This document shows positions 45,302 through 53,840 of a stretch of 64,000 bases of DNA, one piece after another. The translations under genes were made by a program, and so were the position numbers. Position 1 is the stretch's first letter. Each line of letters starts with the position of its first letter. The stretch is from an uncultured Veillonella sp. (GTDB lineage: Bacteria > Bacillota > Negativicutes > Veillonellales > Veillonellaceae): assembly GCF_934230905.1 (NCBI RefSeq), contig NZ_CAKQFJ010000001.1:39913-103912 (forward strand), written 5' to 3'. The notes under the pieces were generated by a model. It was not told the origin of the DNA and ran no database searches. It saw nothing but the letters and a program-made list of their open reading frames with translations.

Positions 45302-46231
45302 ATGATGGAATTATTGTATAAAATGCAACCTTTAGATTATGTATACCTCCTCGTAGGGATTATCTTATTTGTATTTGCTATTCAATCCTTTTTGGATAAA
45401 GAGCATAAACACCGCATTGGAACAGGACTATTTTGGTTATTGTACAGTGTATCTTTTATTTTTGGTTCTTACTTATCTAAAGAAATCAATGGGTGGCTCG
45501 TTATTGCTATGGCTGTTATTGTACTAGTAAAACAACTTGGCAAAGGGGGGTATTTTGAATCTCCCATCGATTTTAAGAAGTTAGAAGCCATTCGTATTGG
45601 TAATGTTATTTTTATCCCAGCGTTGCTCGTTGGTATTATTACATTTATTATAGGATTCTTTACCAAGTTAGGGGCTCTTGTAGGTTTGGCTATTGCAGCT
45701 ATTATTGCGATGTTTGTGGCGCTTTACATTACAAAAGCCAATGTAAAACAAGGCTTTCACGAAGGACGCCGACTCATTGATGCTATTAGTTGGACTGCTA
45801 TTTTATCTCAATTGTTAGCTGCTCTTGGCTATTTGTTCAATATGGCTGGTGTAGGTAAAATTATTTCTGGTGCTGTTGCTAGTGTCGTACCAGCAGATAA
45901 TGTATTCCTTATCGTTATAGCGTATTGTATTGGTATGGTTATCTTCACTATGATTATGGGGAACGCTTTTGCGGCCTTTGCTATGATTACAAGTGCTATT
46001 GGGGTGCCGATGCTTGTCGTAGCTCATGGTGCTAATCCTGCGGCTATTGGAGCCATTGCCATGTTGGCAGGTTATTGTGGTACGTTGATGACGCCGATGG
46101 CTGCTAATTTTAATATTGTGCCAGTGGCACTTCTTGAAATGCGTGATCAATATGGTGTTATTAAAGCACAAATTCCAATTGCTTTAGTTATGTTAACATT
46201 GAATATTTTGCTAATGTATTATTTTCTTTAG
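45302..46231 (+). CDS. DUF979 membrane protein
   Basis: This 309-residue protein has about nine helices. AITSAIGVPMLVV and AGYCGTLMTPMAANFNIVPVALLEM near the C-terminus are typical of DUF979. It likely works with the DUF969 protein. The next gene, pcp, removes N-terminal pyroglutamate, so the pair may import pyroglutamyl peptides or pyroglutamate (inference from gene order). AAAAAGGAGGG serves the ATG at 45302. Confidence 0.8.
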   Translation: MMELLYKMQPLDYVYLLVGIILFVFAIQSFLDKEHKHRIGTGLFWLLYSVSFIFGSYLSKEINGWLVIAMAVIVLVKQLGKGGYFESPIDFKKLEAIRIGNVIFIPALLVGIITFIIGFFTKLGALVGLAIAAIIAMFVALYITKANVKQGFHEGRRLIDAISWTAILSQLLAALGYLFNMAGVGKIISGAVASVVPADNVFLIVIAYCIGMVIFTMIMGNAFAAFAMITSAIGVPMLVVAHGANPAAIGAIAMLAGYCGTLMTPMAANFNIVPVALLEMRDQYGVIKAQIPIALVMLTLNILLMYYFL

Positions 46232-46249
46232 AAATTACGTAGAGGTGTT

Positions 46250-46906
46250 ATGATGAAAACAATTTTAATTACTGGTTTTGATCCTTTTGGTGGCGAACCT
46301 ATTAATCCTGCATGGGAAGCAGTTAAAACTATGGATGGTTATACAGATGGTGATTACAAGGTCGTTACACAAATGGTACCAACAGTACGTTATACTTCTG
46401 TTGATACGGTGAAAGCAGCTGCTGAAAAGTGCCAACCAGACTTTATTCTCTGTGTGGGGCAAGCCGGTGGCCGTCCTGATATTACAGTAGAACGTGTTGC
46501 TATTAACTGTGATGATTTCCGTATTCCAGACAATGCAGGCAACCAACCTGAGGATGAACCGATTGTAGTTGATGGTCCTAGTGCGTACTTCGCTACATTG
46601 CCTATTAAAAATATTGTTAATGCATTGCACCAAGCTAGTATTCCGGCGAAAGTTTCTAATACGGCAGGTACCTTTGTATGCAATCACTTGATGTATGGCG
46701 TGTGCCATTATGCTGCTCAAAAAGGTAATATCAAGGCTGGTTTTATGCATATTCCATACTTGCCATCTCAAGTGGTGGATAAACCTAATCAACCTAGCAT
46801 GGCTATTGAAACTGTGCGTGCTACATTGGAAACAATCGTTCATATATTCGCTCATGGTGAAAGCTACGCCGCACAGGATATTACATATACAACACCACAT
46901 GAATAA
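46250..46906 (+). CDS. pcp: Pyroglutamyl-peptidase I
   Basis: This cysteine peptidase of family C15 removes N-terminal pyroglutamate from peptides. It has 218 residues. The opening ILITGFDPFGGEPINPAWEA is the family signature. Counted from the second ATG (46253), the catalytic triad is Glu80 (DITVERVAIN), Cys143 (NTAGTFVCNHLMYG) and His166 (AGFMHIPYLP). GAGGTG precedes the tandem ATGs. It is the last gene of the DUF969-DUF979-pcp unit. Confidence 0.95.
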   Translation: MMKTILITGFDPFGGEPINPAWEAVKTMDGYTDGDYKVVTQMVPTVRYTSVDTVKAAAEKCQPDFILCVGQAGGRPDITVERVAINCDDFRIPDNAGNQPEDEPIVVDGPSAYFATLPIKNIVNALHQASIPAKVSNTAGTFVCNHLMYGVCHYAAQKGNIKAGFMHIPYLPSQVVDKPNQPSMAIETVRATLETIVHIFAHGESYAAQDITYTTPHE

Positions 46907-47036
46907 TCAGTGCATATAACAGATTATATGATTGATAACTATATTTGTAGTGTTTTATATATTATAGTAATGTGTGGCGCATATAGACTCGTATATTTAT
47001 ATTGAGTTTTTGTATAGATGAGAGTGGGTTATCTCT

Positions 47037-48365
47037 ATGAATAAAAAATTAGTAGCAAGCTTAGTGTCTTGTTTTGTATTAGGTTCTATTAGTGCTTATG
47101 CAGCAAATCCATTTAGCGATGTAGATCCTTCTAGTTGGGCCTATCAATCGGTAGAACAATTGGCTTCTGCTGGTATTATTAATGGCTACCCAGATGGAAC
47201 TTTCAAAGGTAACAATGATATTACACGGTACGAAATGGCCCAAATGGTAGCAAAAGCCATGGCAAATCAAGACCGTGCTAATGCAGAACAACAAGCTATG
47301 ATTAATCGCTTGGCCGATGAATTTAGTAATGAACTTAACACATTGGGCGTGCGTGTAGCAAAATTAGAAAATCAAGTGGGTAATGTGAAGGTAACAGGAA
47401 ACTACCGCTTACGCTATCGCGGCAGTCAATTGAAAAATGATGCATATGCTTATGGAAAGCATTCCTCCTTTGATTATCGGGCGCGTGTGATCTTTAATGC
47501 TAAGGTTAATGATAAAACCGATGCGGTTATTCGTGTACAAGGTTCCGGTGAGCTCGGCAATAGCAACGCTAATATAGCTCAGGTAAATCTTGCCTATGTA
47601 GATCATCATTTTGGTAAGGACACAACATTGCGCGTAGGTCGTCAATTATATACGCCTGCATTAGGCCTTATGTATGATGATCTTATCGATGGGGCACGAC
47701 TCATGTACAAACATGGCAAGTTAGATGTATCCGCTAGTTATGGTTACTGGTGGGGTGGTGCAGGTACGTACCAAAATAAGGAAAACACTATCTCTGCTGC
47801 TATGTTAGAAGTGAAGGGCAAACTTAATAAACATGTAACTCTTGGCGGTATGTATGGTCGATTCCATAATGGTAAATTGTACCAAGGTCAAAATATTGAT
47901 GCGGTTACTGGGAAACAAGTTAAATCCTTTATCGATTCTCCATATAAAAATATCTGGGGCCTTAACGCGAATATGAACTTTAACCGTTGGAATGTATTTG
48001 GCGAATGGCTTACAGCGCCAGGTGTATCCAACTCCCAAGCATGGATGACTAGCCTTGGCTATGGTAACTATGACATTAAGAAAGCTCATACTTATAGCGT
48101 ACGTGGTCAATATTACTATCAAGAAGGGAACTCTCCAATCTTTAGTAGTGCCTTTGCTCCTGCATATAGCTTCTACAATCAACATTATGTAGATACTAAG
48201 GGTGTAGCTCATGTACGTAATGGGTTCAAAGGTTTCGTAGCTAATGTAAACTACGTACCGTTCCAAAATGTATCGATTGGTGCATACTATGGATTTGCAA
48301 ATAAGGATATGGATGGTAACCACTTAGGTGATTACTGGCGTACAGACGTGAACTTCATGTTCTAA
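47037..48365 (+). CDS. OmpM-like SLH-domain outer-membrane porin
   Basis: This 442-residue protein has a signal peptide (1-22, ending AYA), one SLH domain (about 24-80, NPFSDVDPSSWAYQSVEQLASAGIINGYPDG), a coiled-coil linker (about 80-118, ending VRVAKLENQVG) and a beta-barrel of about 16 strands ending in FMF. In Veillonella and Selenomonas, OmpM proteins tie the outer membrane to peptidoglycan through SLH binding to polyamine-modified cell wall. Other paralogues may exist elsewhere. A hairpin terminator follows. Confidence 0.9.
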   Translation: MNKKLVASLVSCFVLGSISAYAANPFSDVDPSSWAYQSVEQLASAGIINGYPDGTFKGNNDITRYEMAQMVAKAMANQDRANAEQQAMINRLADEFSNELNTLGVRVAKLENQVGNVKVTGNYRLRYRGSQLKNDAYAYGKHSSFDYRARVIFNAKVNDKTDAVIRVQGSGELGNSNANIAQVNLAYVDHHFGKDTTLRVGRQLYTPALGLMYDDLIDGARLMYKHGKLDVSASYGYWWGGAGTYQNKENTISAAMLEVKGKLNKHVTLGGMYGRFHNGKLYQGQNIDAVTGKQVKSFIDSPYKNIWGLNANMNFNRWNVFGEWLTAPGVSNSQAWMTSLGYGNYDIKKAHTYSVRGQYYYQEGNSPIFSSAFAPAYSFYNQHYVDTKGVAHVRNGFKGFVANVNYVPFQNVSIGAYYGFANKDMDGNHLGDYWRTDVNFMF

Positions 48366-48386
48366 TATATGTTGTTTGTATAATAC

Positions 48387-48449
48387 ATAATCTAAATAAA
48401 GCTCGAGTTATATCTAAAAAAGATGTGGCTCAAGCTTTATTTAGATTAT
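48387..48449 (+). terminator. Hairpin after the porin gene
   Basis: ATAATCTAAATAAAGCT pairs with AGCTTTATTTAGATTAT. No long T-run follows. At 48461-48479 there is a second small hairpin, TTCGCGAC/GTCGCGAA. Confidence 0.6.
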
Positions 48450-48591
48450 CTTTAGACTGGTTCGCGACGTAGTCGCGAATCATTAAACCACCCGCTATGC
48501 GGGGACGGCAACGAAAGTTATACAAAAAAATTACCTTGCTTAAGTATAATGTAGGTGTTCAAGCCACATTATATGCAAAAGAAAGGTGATT

Positions 48592-49012
48592 TTATATGGC
48601 AACAAAGACACAGAGCCTTGCGTACACAAAATGGTTATGCAAATACCACATTGCCTTTCTGACATGACAGGGTCATTTTTCCAACTAAATTCATCAATTA
48701 CTATTTCTTTTAGAGATTCTTTTATCACTAAAGCAATCTCTTATGATGTGTGATTTCCCAAAATAATAAGATGAAATCCTGTTTGATATCCGAATGGAGA
48801 AAAATCTATTACTCCAATGATACGATCTCTAATAAGAAGTGTTCAATAGTATGAATTCCTCTTCTCGGAATAGCACTTTGATTAGGTTAAACAAGTCTTA
48901 CATCAAAATTATTAATAGAATCTCCTTTCTCTCCAACTTGTGTATCAATTTTGCGAACATATGGAGCACGAACTTTAGTATGATCTAATTTGAAACTTTC
49001 TACTTTTGCCAT
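48592..49012 (-). pseudogene. luxS: luxS pseudogene (S-ribosylhomocysteinase)
   Basis: LuxS cleaves S-ribosylhomocysteine and makes autoinducer-2. From the ATG at 49012, the frame reads MAKVESFKLDHTKVRAPYVR and then INNFDVRLV, as in intact LuxS, before a TAA at 48889-48887 where family members have Gln. Further on, GIHTIEH carries two zinc ligands, but a deletion and frameshift follow; then GVIDFSPFG, TGFHLI, another TAA after NHTS, and ERQCG (third zinc ligand) appear. The last part is again shifted in frame. At least two stops and two frameshifts make it non-functional. Confidence 0.85.
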
Positions 49013-49021
49013 TTAATCCCC

Positions 49022-49945
49022 TCATATATTAGGTATACTTTTATTAACAAAAATTAACGAAAATATTATCAATATTCCACCTATTACTAAACCTAGCGTA
49101 AAACGATCGTGCAGACCAATCATTGAAAAAATTGTAGAGAATAGTGGAACTAAGAATAAAAAACTACTTGCACTAGTAGCACCTCCTTGTTTTAGGCTAT
49201 GAAACCACAGCCAAAAGGAGCCGATAGATGCTGGCAAAATTAACCAAATAAAGCAAAACCAACCAGTTGTATCAATCTGTGTCAAATTATAATGCTCATG
49301 TAGAAATGTCGAAATTATAAACATTCCTATACCACCTATAAGAAGTTGCCATCCTGTAAACACCCATGAACCTTGATCAAAAGGAACTCGCTTAGTAATG
49401 ACCGTATTAATAGACCAGCAAAATGAACCAAGAAGTGCAAAAAAAGCACCTACGCTAAACGCCGTTTTATCTAGCCCTAAACATAGAATTACTCCTGTAA
49501 TTCCTAAAAATAATGATAAAATTTTCCATTTATTAAGCTTGTCGTTTAAAAGAAAAGGTGCCAAAATTGCTAACCATAGAGGATTAGTAAATAAAATAAT
49601 TGAGGACATTGAGGAAGATAAACCCTTAGACATTGCAAGATTTAAAAACCCCATAGTACCAATTGTCTGTAAAATTCCTATAACGGTTACTAGAAGAAAA
49701 CCGCTGGTTACTTTGCCATTACTTTTAGGTATAACTTTAGATACTCCTTCAGTAAAAAGAGTAAGTAATAACATTAAAATACCCGCGCTAATAAATCTCC
49801 AACTTCCAATCAGAAAAGGAGGGGCATGGTTTAGTGAAATTAAATACTTGCCCGTTGGAAATGATGACCCCATAAAAATAGTTGTTAGAGTAATACTAAG
49901 CAAAAACGAAGCTCTTGAGGACTTTTTAAAATTCAATTTTATCAT
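49022..49945 (-). CDS. EamA/DMT-family exporter
   Basis: This 307-residue protein has ten predicted helices in two EamA repeats, with the N-terminal motif MGSSFPTGKYLISL (about residues 25-38). AAAGGAAGG precedes the ATG. The gene is divergent from an Rrf2 regulator across a 45-bp palindrome, which likely controls it. Its base composition is more AT-rich than neighbouring core genes, and it is in a region of pseudogenes, so it may be acquired DNA. Confidence 0.8.
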   Translation of the reverse strand: MIKLNFKKSSRASFLLSITLTTIFMGSSFPTGKYLISLNHAPPFLIGSWRFISAGILMLLLTLFTEGVSKVIPKSNGKVTSGFLLVTVIGILQTIGTMGFLNLAMSKGLSSSMSSIILFTNPLWLAILAPFLLNDKLNKWKILSLFLGITGVILCLGLDKTAFSVGAFFALLGSFCWSINTVITKRVPFDQGSWVFTGWQLLIGGIGMFIISTFLHEHYNLTQIDTTGWFCFIWLILPASIGSFWLWFHSLKQGGATSASSFLFLVPLFSTIFSMIGLHDRFTLGLVIGGILIIFSLIFVNKSIPNI

Positions 49946-49994
49946 CCTTCCTTTCTTTACAAGGTATTTATAAAGAGTTATAATATGAAAAAAA

Positions 49995-50039
49995 TATAGT
50001 CTCTAATAGAGATATTAAATATCTCTATTAGAGACTATA
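49995..50039. promoter_or_regulatory. Perfect 45-bp palindrome between EamA and Rrf2 genes
   Basis: Arms of 22 bp (49995-50016 and 50018-50039; core GTCTCTAATAGAGATATT) surround a single A. Within each arm TCTCTAATAGAGA is itself near-palindromic. It ends 25 bases before the Rrf2 start and is probably its operator for both genes. Confidence 0.7.
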
Positions 50040-50064
50040 TAACTTTTTGTAGGAGGATGTCAAC

Positions 50065-50538
50065 ATGAAACTATCATCTGGTTGGGAACAATCAGTATAT
50101 GTTCTTTTAATATTATCTCAGTTACCAGATAACAAAACAATAAACTCTCAAGCATTAAGCTTGCGATTAGGAACCTCACATTCATATTTAAAAAAAATAA
50201 TAAAACTTCTAGTAAATGAGGGGTTAATCACTTCTATTCCTGGAAAATATGGTGGTTTTTCATTAGCAAAGTCTCTGGAGGAGATAAGTTTTTATGATGT
50301 TTTTATTGCTATTGAAGGACGAGGAAAAATCTTTGCTAATCAACAGCTATTAAAAAAATTTTTAGGTGAAAACGAAGGGAAAAAAGCACAAAAATGTGCA
50401 ATTACTGATTCACTTGATATTATCGAAAATACCTTAGTCACAACACTCTCTTCAATTTCCTTAGCTCAGGTTTTCAATCAAGTAAGTTCAAATTATAATT
50501 TAGATGAACTAAGAGAATGGATAAAAAATAATGTGTAA
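50065..50538 (+). CDS. Rrf2-family transcription regulator
   Basis: This 157-residue protein has an Rrf2 winged helix (SLRLGTSHSYLKKIIKLLVNEGLITSIPGKYGGFSLAK, about residues 34-72). Only one cysteine (QKCAITD) occurs in the C-terminal part, so it lacks the three-Cys Fe-S site of NsrR/IscR and probably senses something else. AGGAGG precedes the ATG. It likely binds the adjacent palindrome and controls itself and the EamA gene. Confidence 0.85.
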   Translation: MKLSSGWEQSVYVLLILSQLPDNKTINSQALSLRLGTSHSYLKKIIKLLVNEGLITSIPGKYGGFSLAKSLEEISFYDVFIAIEGRGKIFANQQLLKKFLGENEGKKAQKCAITDSLDIIENTLVTTLSSISLAQVFNQVSSNYNLDELREWIKNNV

Positions 50539-51150
50539 CGCAAATAGACAAAATCGTGTTCTCATCTTAGGAACTTTAGCTATGATAATGACTTTTATGA
50601 GTTGGTCAAGTTTGGTGTACTAATTAATAATATTAATTTGGTTGTCAGCATGAGTCAAAGGCAACAAAAGTTTTAGTTGCCTTTCCAGTTTTACTAGGAT
50701 CATTGTTCCGGATACCAATTGGGTACCTAAGTGATAGGTATGGAGGTAAAAGAATTTATATCATCCTATTTCTATTAACTTTACTTCCTCTATTCACTTT
50801 ATTTTTTGTCTTTCTGTATTTTCATCCCACCTACTCAATACTATTAATTTTATCAACGTTTATCGGTATATCTGGAGCCTCCTTCTCAGTCTCCACCTCA
50901 TACGTGAGTAGCTATTTTTCTGAGAAAGAACAATGGATAATTTTAGGAATTGTTGGGTTTGGTAATGTTGAAAATGCCATAGGAGCTGTCTTCTTACCAG
51001 CTATTGCCCAATTTTTTCATTCAGTAGCAGCTGCATTTCTTTTCTTAATAGTAATAACATTAGTTTTCTTAATTTTATTTATAGCCTTAGCAGATGAAAC
51101 AGATCCACATCAAATTAAAAGCATAAGAAAACCTGGTATACTCCCCATAT
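50531..51150 (+). pseudogene. Degenerate MFS transporter gene (NNP/NarK-like)
   Basis: An ATG at 50531 overlaps the Rrf2 stop and gives MCNANRQNRVLILGTLAMIM before a frameshift near 50620. Homology resumes in another frame at about 50690, with FRIPIGYLSDRYGGKRIY, the loop motif of NNP-like MFS proteins, and runs to about 51130. It then ends abruptly at an IS-end-like hairpin. About half the expected length is missing. NNP is the best fit, but general MFS is the safe call. Confidence 0.65.
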
Positions 51151-51196
51151 AGTAGACAGTGAAAAACAAAAATTCACTAGAAACTATAAGGGGAGT
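51140..51196. repeat. IS-end-like inverted repeat (possible insertion-sequence scar)
   Basis: ACTCCCCATATAGT (51140-51153) and ACTATAAGGGGAGT (51183-51196) pair at 13 of 14 positions, with inner arms AGTGAA/TTCACT. It joins the truncated MFS pseudogene to the truncated permease pseudogene. No transposase is present. Confidence 0.45.
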
Positions 51197-51481
51197 TTCC
51201 AAGCGTTTCGTTGTATCGTATTGCTACAAGTGAAAGTCTTTGCGTTGCCACTATTTACTAATCAATTCTTTGACACTATGAAGAGTACAAGTATTGTATT
51301 CGTCATTACGGTAATTGAATTGTTCGGTGCTGCAAAGTTATATATAGAGGAAAATTCATAGTATTTTGAGGCCTACGGTGTGGTGGCCGGTCTATTTTGG
51401 GTGATGGGGATTGTCTTTGAATTTATCTTCCATCGTTTAGAAGTCTATGCAAGCAAGTATAAACGAGGTAATGTATTATGA
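51197..51481 (+). pseudogene. Amino-acid ABC permease fragment
   Basis: This is the C-terminal third of a polar amino-acid permease (FQAFRC..., NQFFDTMKSTSIVFVITVIELFG, then YFEAYGVVAGLFW). An in-frame TAG lies at 51359-51361. The 5' part is missing and is replaced by the IS-end-like hairpin. It overlaps the ATPase start by four bases (ATGA), so the original operon layout is still visible. Confidence 0.75.
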
Positions 51482-52251
51482 TAGATATTAAACAAGTTCA
51501 CAAATCCTTTGGGAACCGTGAAATTTTAAAGGGGATCGACCTACATGTACCAATGGGTTCTGTAATGGTTATCCTTGGTCCATTCGGCAGTGGTAAGACG
51601 ACGTTCCTTTGAACATTGAATTTCCTTGAAAAGGCTGATGCAGGGACGATACAATTAAATGATATTTCTGTAGACCTACATAAAGCGTCTAATAAGGGAA
51701 TCTTAAATGTACGCCGCAATACATCCATGGTGTTCCAGTTTTATTATTTATTCTCTAACAAGAATGTTATTGTAAATATCATGGAAGGCCTTGTAACAGT
51801 TAAGAAGATGAAAAAATCTGAAGCTCGTCAGAATGCCCAACGTTTTCTCAAGGAAGTAGGCATGGAAGGCTATGATGATTACTATCCTGTACAACCTTCC
51901 GGTGGTCAACAACAACGTATCGGCATCGCTCGTGCCCTTGCGATGGACCCAGAGGTTATCCTCTCTGACGAACCTACATCAGTCTTCAATCCAGAGTTGG
52001 TAGGTGAAGTATTGGCCGTTATCCGCAAAATCGCTAAAGAGTTAGAAGTAACCATGATTATCGTAACGCATGAAATTGGCTTTGCGAAAGAAGTAGCAGA
52101 CTAAGTAGTATTCATGTAAGGCAGCGTCATCGTAGAACAAGGTGATCCTAAAGTGGTCCTAGAACATCCAAAAGAGGAGCGTACTCGTAAATTCTTGAGT
52201 AGTTACCTTACACTCGACAGCGACTTGCCTCTTGATAGCGTAGCACTGTAA
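51478..52251 (+). pseudogene. Polar amino-acid ABC ATPase with three in-frame stops (GlnQ-like)
   Basis: The full 258-codon frame is kept from the ATG at 51478 to TAA at 52249, but it is broken by TGA at 51610, TAA at 52102 and TAA at 52117. Walker A has changed from GPSGSGKS to GPFGSGKT; the signature PSGGQQQR and Walker B VILSDEPTS are recognisable. An internal start at 51616 would make a 162-residue remnant without Walker A. It is inactive by nonsense mutations only, without frameshifts, so decay is recent. Confidence 0.85.
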
Positions 52252-52341
52252 TGTATAGATGATACTAGAATGATAAAAAATAGCGGCCTAATACTTGATG
52301 CGTTAGGTCACTTTAAATAAAGTATTTAAACGAGGTACATA

Positions 52342-52998
52342 ATGAAAGGAATTAGACAATTAACTGTAGATGATGCGGCTGAGTACCATAAGGTATTGAT
52401 TGCAGGGTATGCAGAGAATAAGAACTACCCTATATCCTTTGATGCTATCAACTTTAGTCAAGAAGAGTCTCGCGCATGGATCTTGAAATATCCTGTATTT
52501 GGTCTGTATGTAGATGGCTCTTTGGTATGCTCTATTTCATTCCGCATGCCTTGGATACCAAAGGCTACACCGGATGTATATCCGCACATTGCGCACTTTG
52601 TAACAGCCCCTGAACATAAGGGAAAAGGCTACGATCGAGAAGTGTTAGCCAAAGCAGAAGATTTATTGCGTAATGTATATAAAACACCAGCCGTAACCCT
52701 TGGTACCGCTGCAGAACATCTGTGGCTTGCCAAAATGTATGAAGGCTTTGCCTTTAAAGAATATAAGCGGAAACAACTGCCTGGTAAGGTACATATCACC
52801 ATATTTTTCAAAAAATACTGTAGTTACCAGGATTATTGCGTTTTCAAAGATTCTTGGAACAAGTGCAAAAATAAAAAGAGTCGCATCAAAGGATGCGACT
52901 CTTTTTTGTACCCAGTTTCTATATACAATTATTTTGTAACAACTTTAAGATCTACAGGGATTTTAGCTTCTACAGCTTCGCCTTTGATAATCTTTTGA
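52342..52998 (+). CDS. GNAT acetyltransferase paralogue 2 with lost stop codon
   Basis: The first 158 residues are closely related to the GNAT at 43891 (shared RQLTVDDAAEYHKVLI, PHIAHFVTAPEHKGKGYDRE, TPAVTLGTAAEH). The acetyl-CoA loop has Asp where the paralogue has Ala (GYDRE), and ESFGF is changed to EGFAF. At the end, a run of six A (52810-52815) seems to have lost one A: with seven A the frame would read FKKIL and stop at 52821-52823. Instead it runs on for about 60 residues through a terminator and 70 bases into rbsB on the other strand. It is probably damaged. Confidence 0.6.
   Translation: MKGIRQLTVDDAAEYHKVLIAGYAENKNYPISFDAINFSQEESRAWILKYPVFGLYVDGSLVCSISFRMPWIPKATPDVYPHIAHFVTAPEHKGKGYDREVLAKAEDLLRNVYKTPAVTLGTAAEHLWLAKMYEGFAFKEYKRKQLPGKVHITIFFKKYCSYQDYCVFKDSWNKCKNKKSRIKGCDSFLYPVSIYNYFVTTLRSTGILASTASPLIIF
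52873..52908. terminator. Terminator after rbsB (bidirectional)
   Basis: AAAAAGAGTCGCATC pairs with GATGCGACTCTTTTT around a short loop. Confidence 0.9.
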
Positions 52999-53831
52999 GC
53001 TGTATCGATAGCGATTTTACCCATTTGGTCTGGTTGTTGAGCAATTGTTGCAGCCAATGTGCCATCTTGAACAGCTTTGTCTGCGTCAGCAGTACCGTCG
53101 AAGCCTACGATAAAGATTGTTTTGCCTGCGGATTTAGCTGCTTGGATAGCACCCAATGCCATTTCGTCATTATGAGCGAAGATAGCTTGTACATCAGGGT
53201 TAGCTTGTAAGATATTAGTTGCTACGTTCAAACCTTTTGTACGGTCGAATTCAGCACTTTGTTTTGCCACTACTGTTAAGTTTTTATCAGCGATATTGTG
53301 GAAACCTTGGCCACGTTCACGAGTTGCGGAAGCACCAGGGATACCTTCGATTTCAGCTACTTTTGCAGCTTTGCCTACTTTATCAGCGATAAGTTGAGCT
53401 GCCATTTCGCCGCCTTTTACGTTATCGGAAGCAATGTGAGCAACGACTTTGCCTTTATCAGCAGAGCGGTCAACAGTGATTACAGGGATGTTTTTAGCGT
53501 TTGCTGCTTCTACGGAAGTAGAGATAGCTGCAGAGTCTACAGGGTTGATGATCAATACGGACACACCGCTTTCAATTAAGTCGGAAATATCATTTGCTTG
53601 TTTTGCAGGGTCGTTTTGAGCATCAACGATTTTAACTTTAAGACCAAGCGCTTTAGCTTGAGCTTCAACGCCTTCTTTCATAGATACGAAGAATGGGTTG
53701 TTCAATGTGGAAACAGAGAAGCCGATAGTGCCGGATTTTTTGTCGCCGCCGTTATCAGAACTTTTACCACAGCCTGCTACAAGACCGATAACCATAACGG
53801 CCATCGCCAACAGTAACAATAGTTTTTTCAT
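52929..53831 (-). CDS. rbsB: Ribose ABC transporter substrate-binding lipoprotein RbsB
   Basis: This 300-residue periplasmic-binding-protein has a lipobox (VAGC, Cys21), unlike the free periplasmic RbsB of E. coli. IGFSVSTLNNPFFVSMKEG, DAQNDPAKQANDISDLI and GFDGTADADKAVQDG are RbsB-type motifs. It is the last gene of rbsK-D-A-C-B and is followed by a bidirectional terminator. Confidence 0.92.
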   Translation of the reverse strand: MKKLLLLLAMAVMVIGLVAGCGKSSDNGGDKKSGTIGFSVSTLNNPFFVSMKEGVEAQAKALGLKVKIVDAQNDPAKQANDISDLIESGVSVLIINPVDSAAISTSVEAANAKNIPVITVDRSADKGKVVAHIASDNVKGGEMAAQLIADKVGKAAKVAEIEGIPGASATRERGQGFHNIADKNLTVVAKQSAEFDRTKGLNVATNILQANPDVQAIFAHNDEMALGAIQAAKSAGKTIFIVGFDGTADADKAVQDGTLAATIAQQPDQMGKIAIDTAQKIIKGEAVEAKIPVDLKVVTK

Positions 53832-53840
53832 AGAAACCTC

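Noticed and set aside
46265..46900. Long antisense open frame opposite pcp
   Set aside because: It is a shadow of pcp; its translation is Cys/His-rich nonsense without family features.
48540..48728. Short open frame of 62 codons on the minus strand
   Set aside because: It contains LuxS residues (KESLKEI, ERQCG) and is a fragment of the luxS pseudogene, not a gene.
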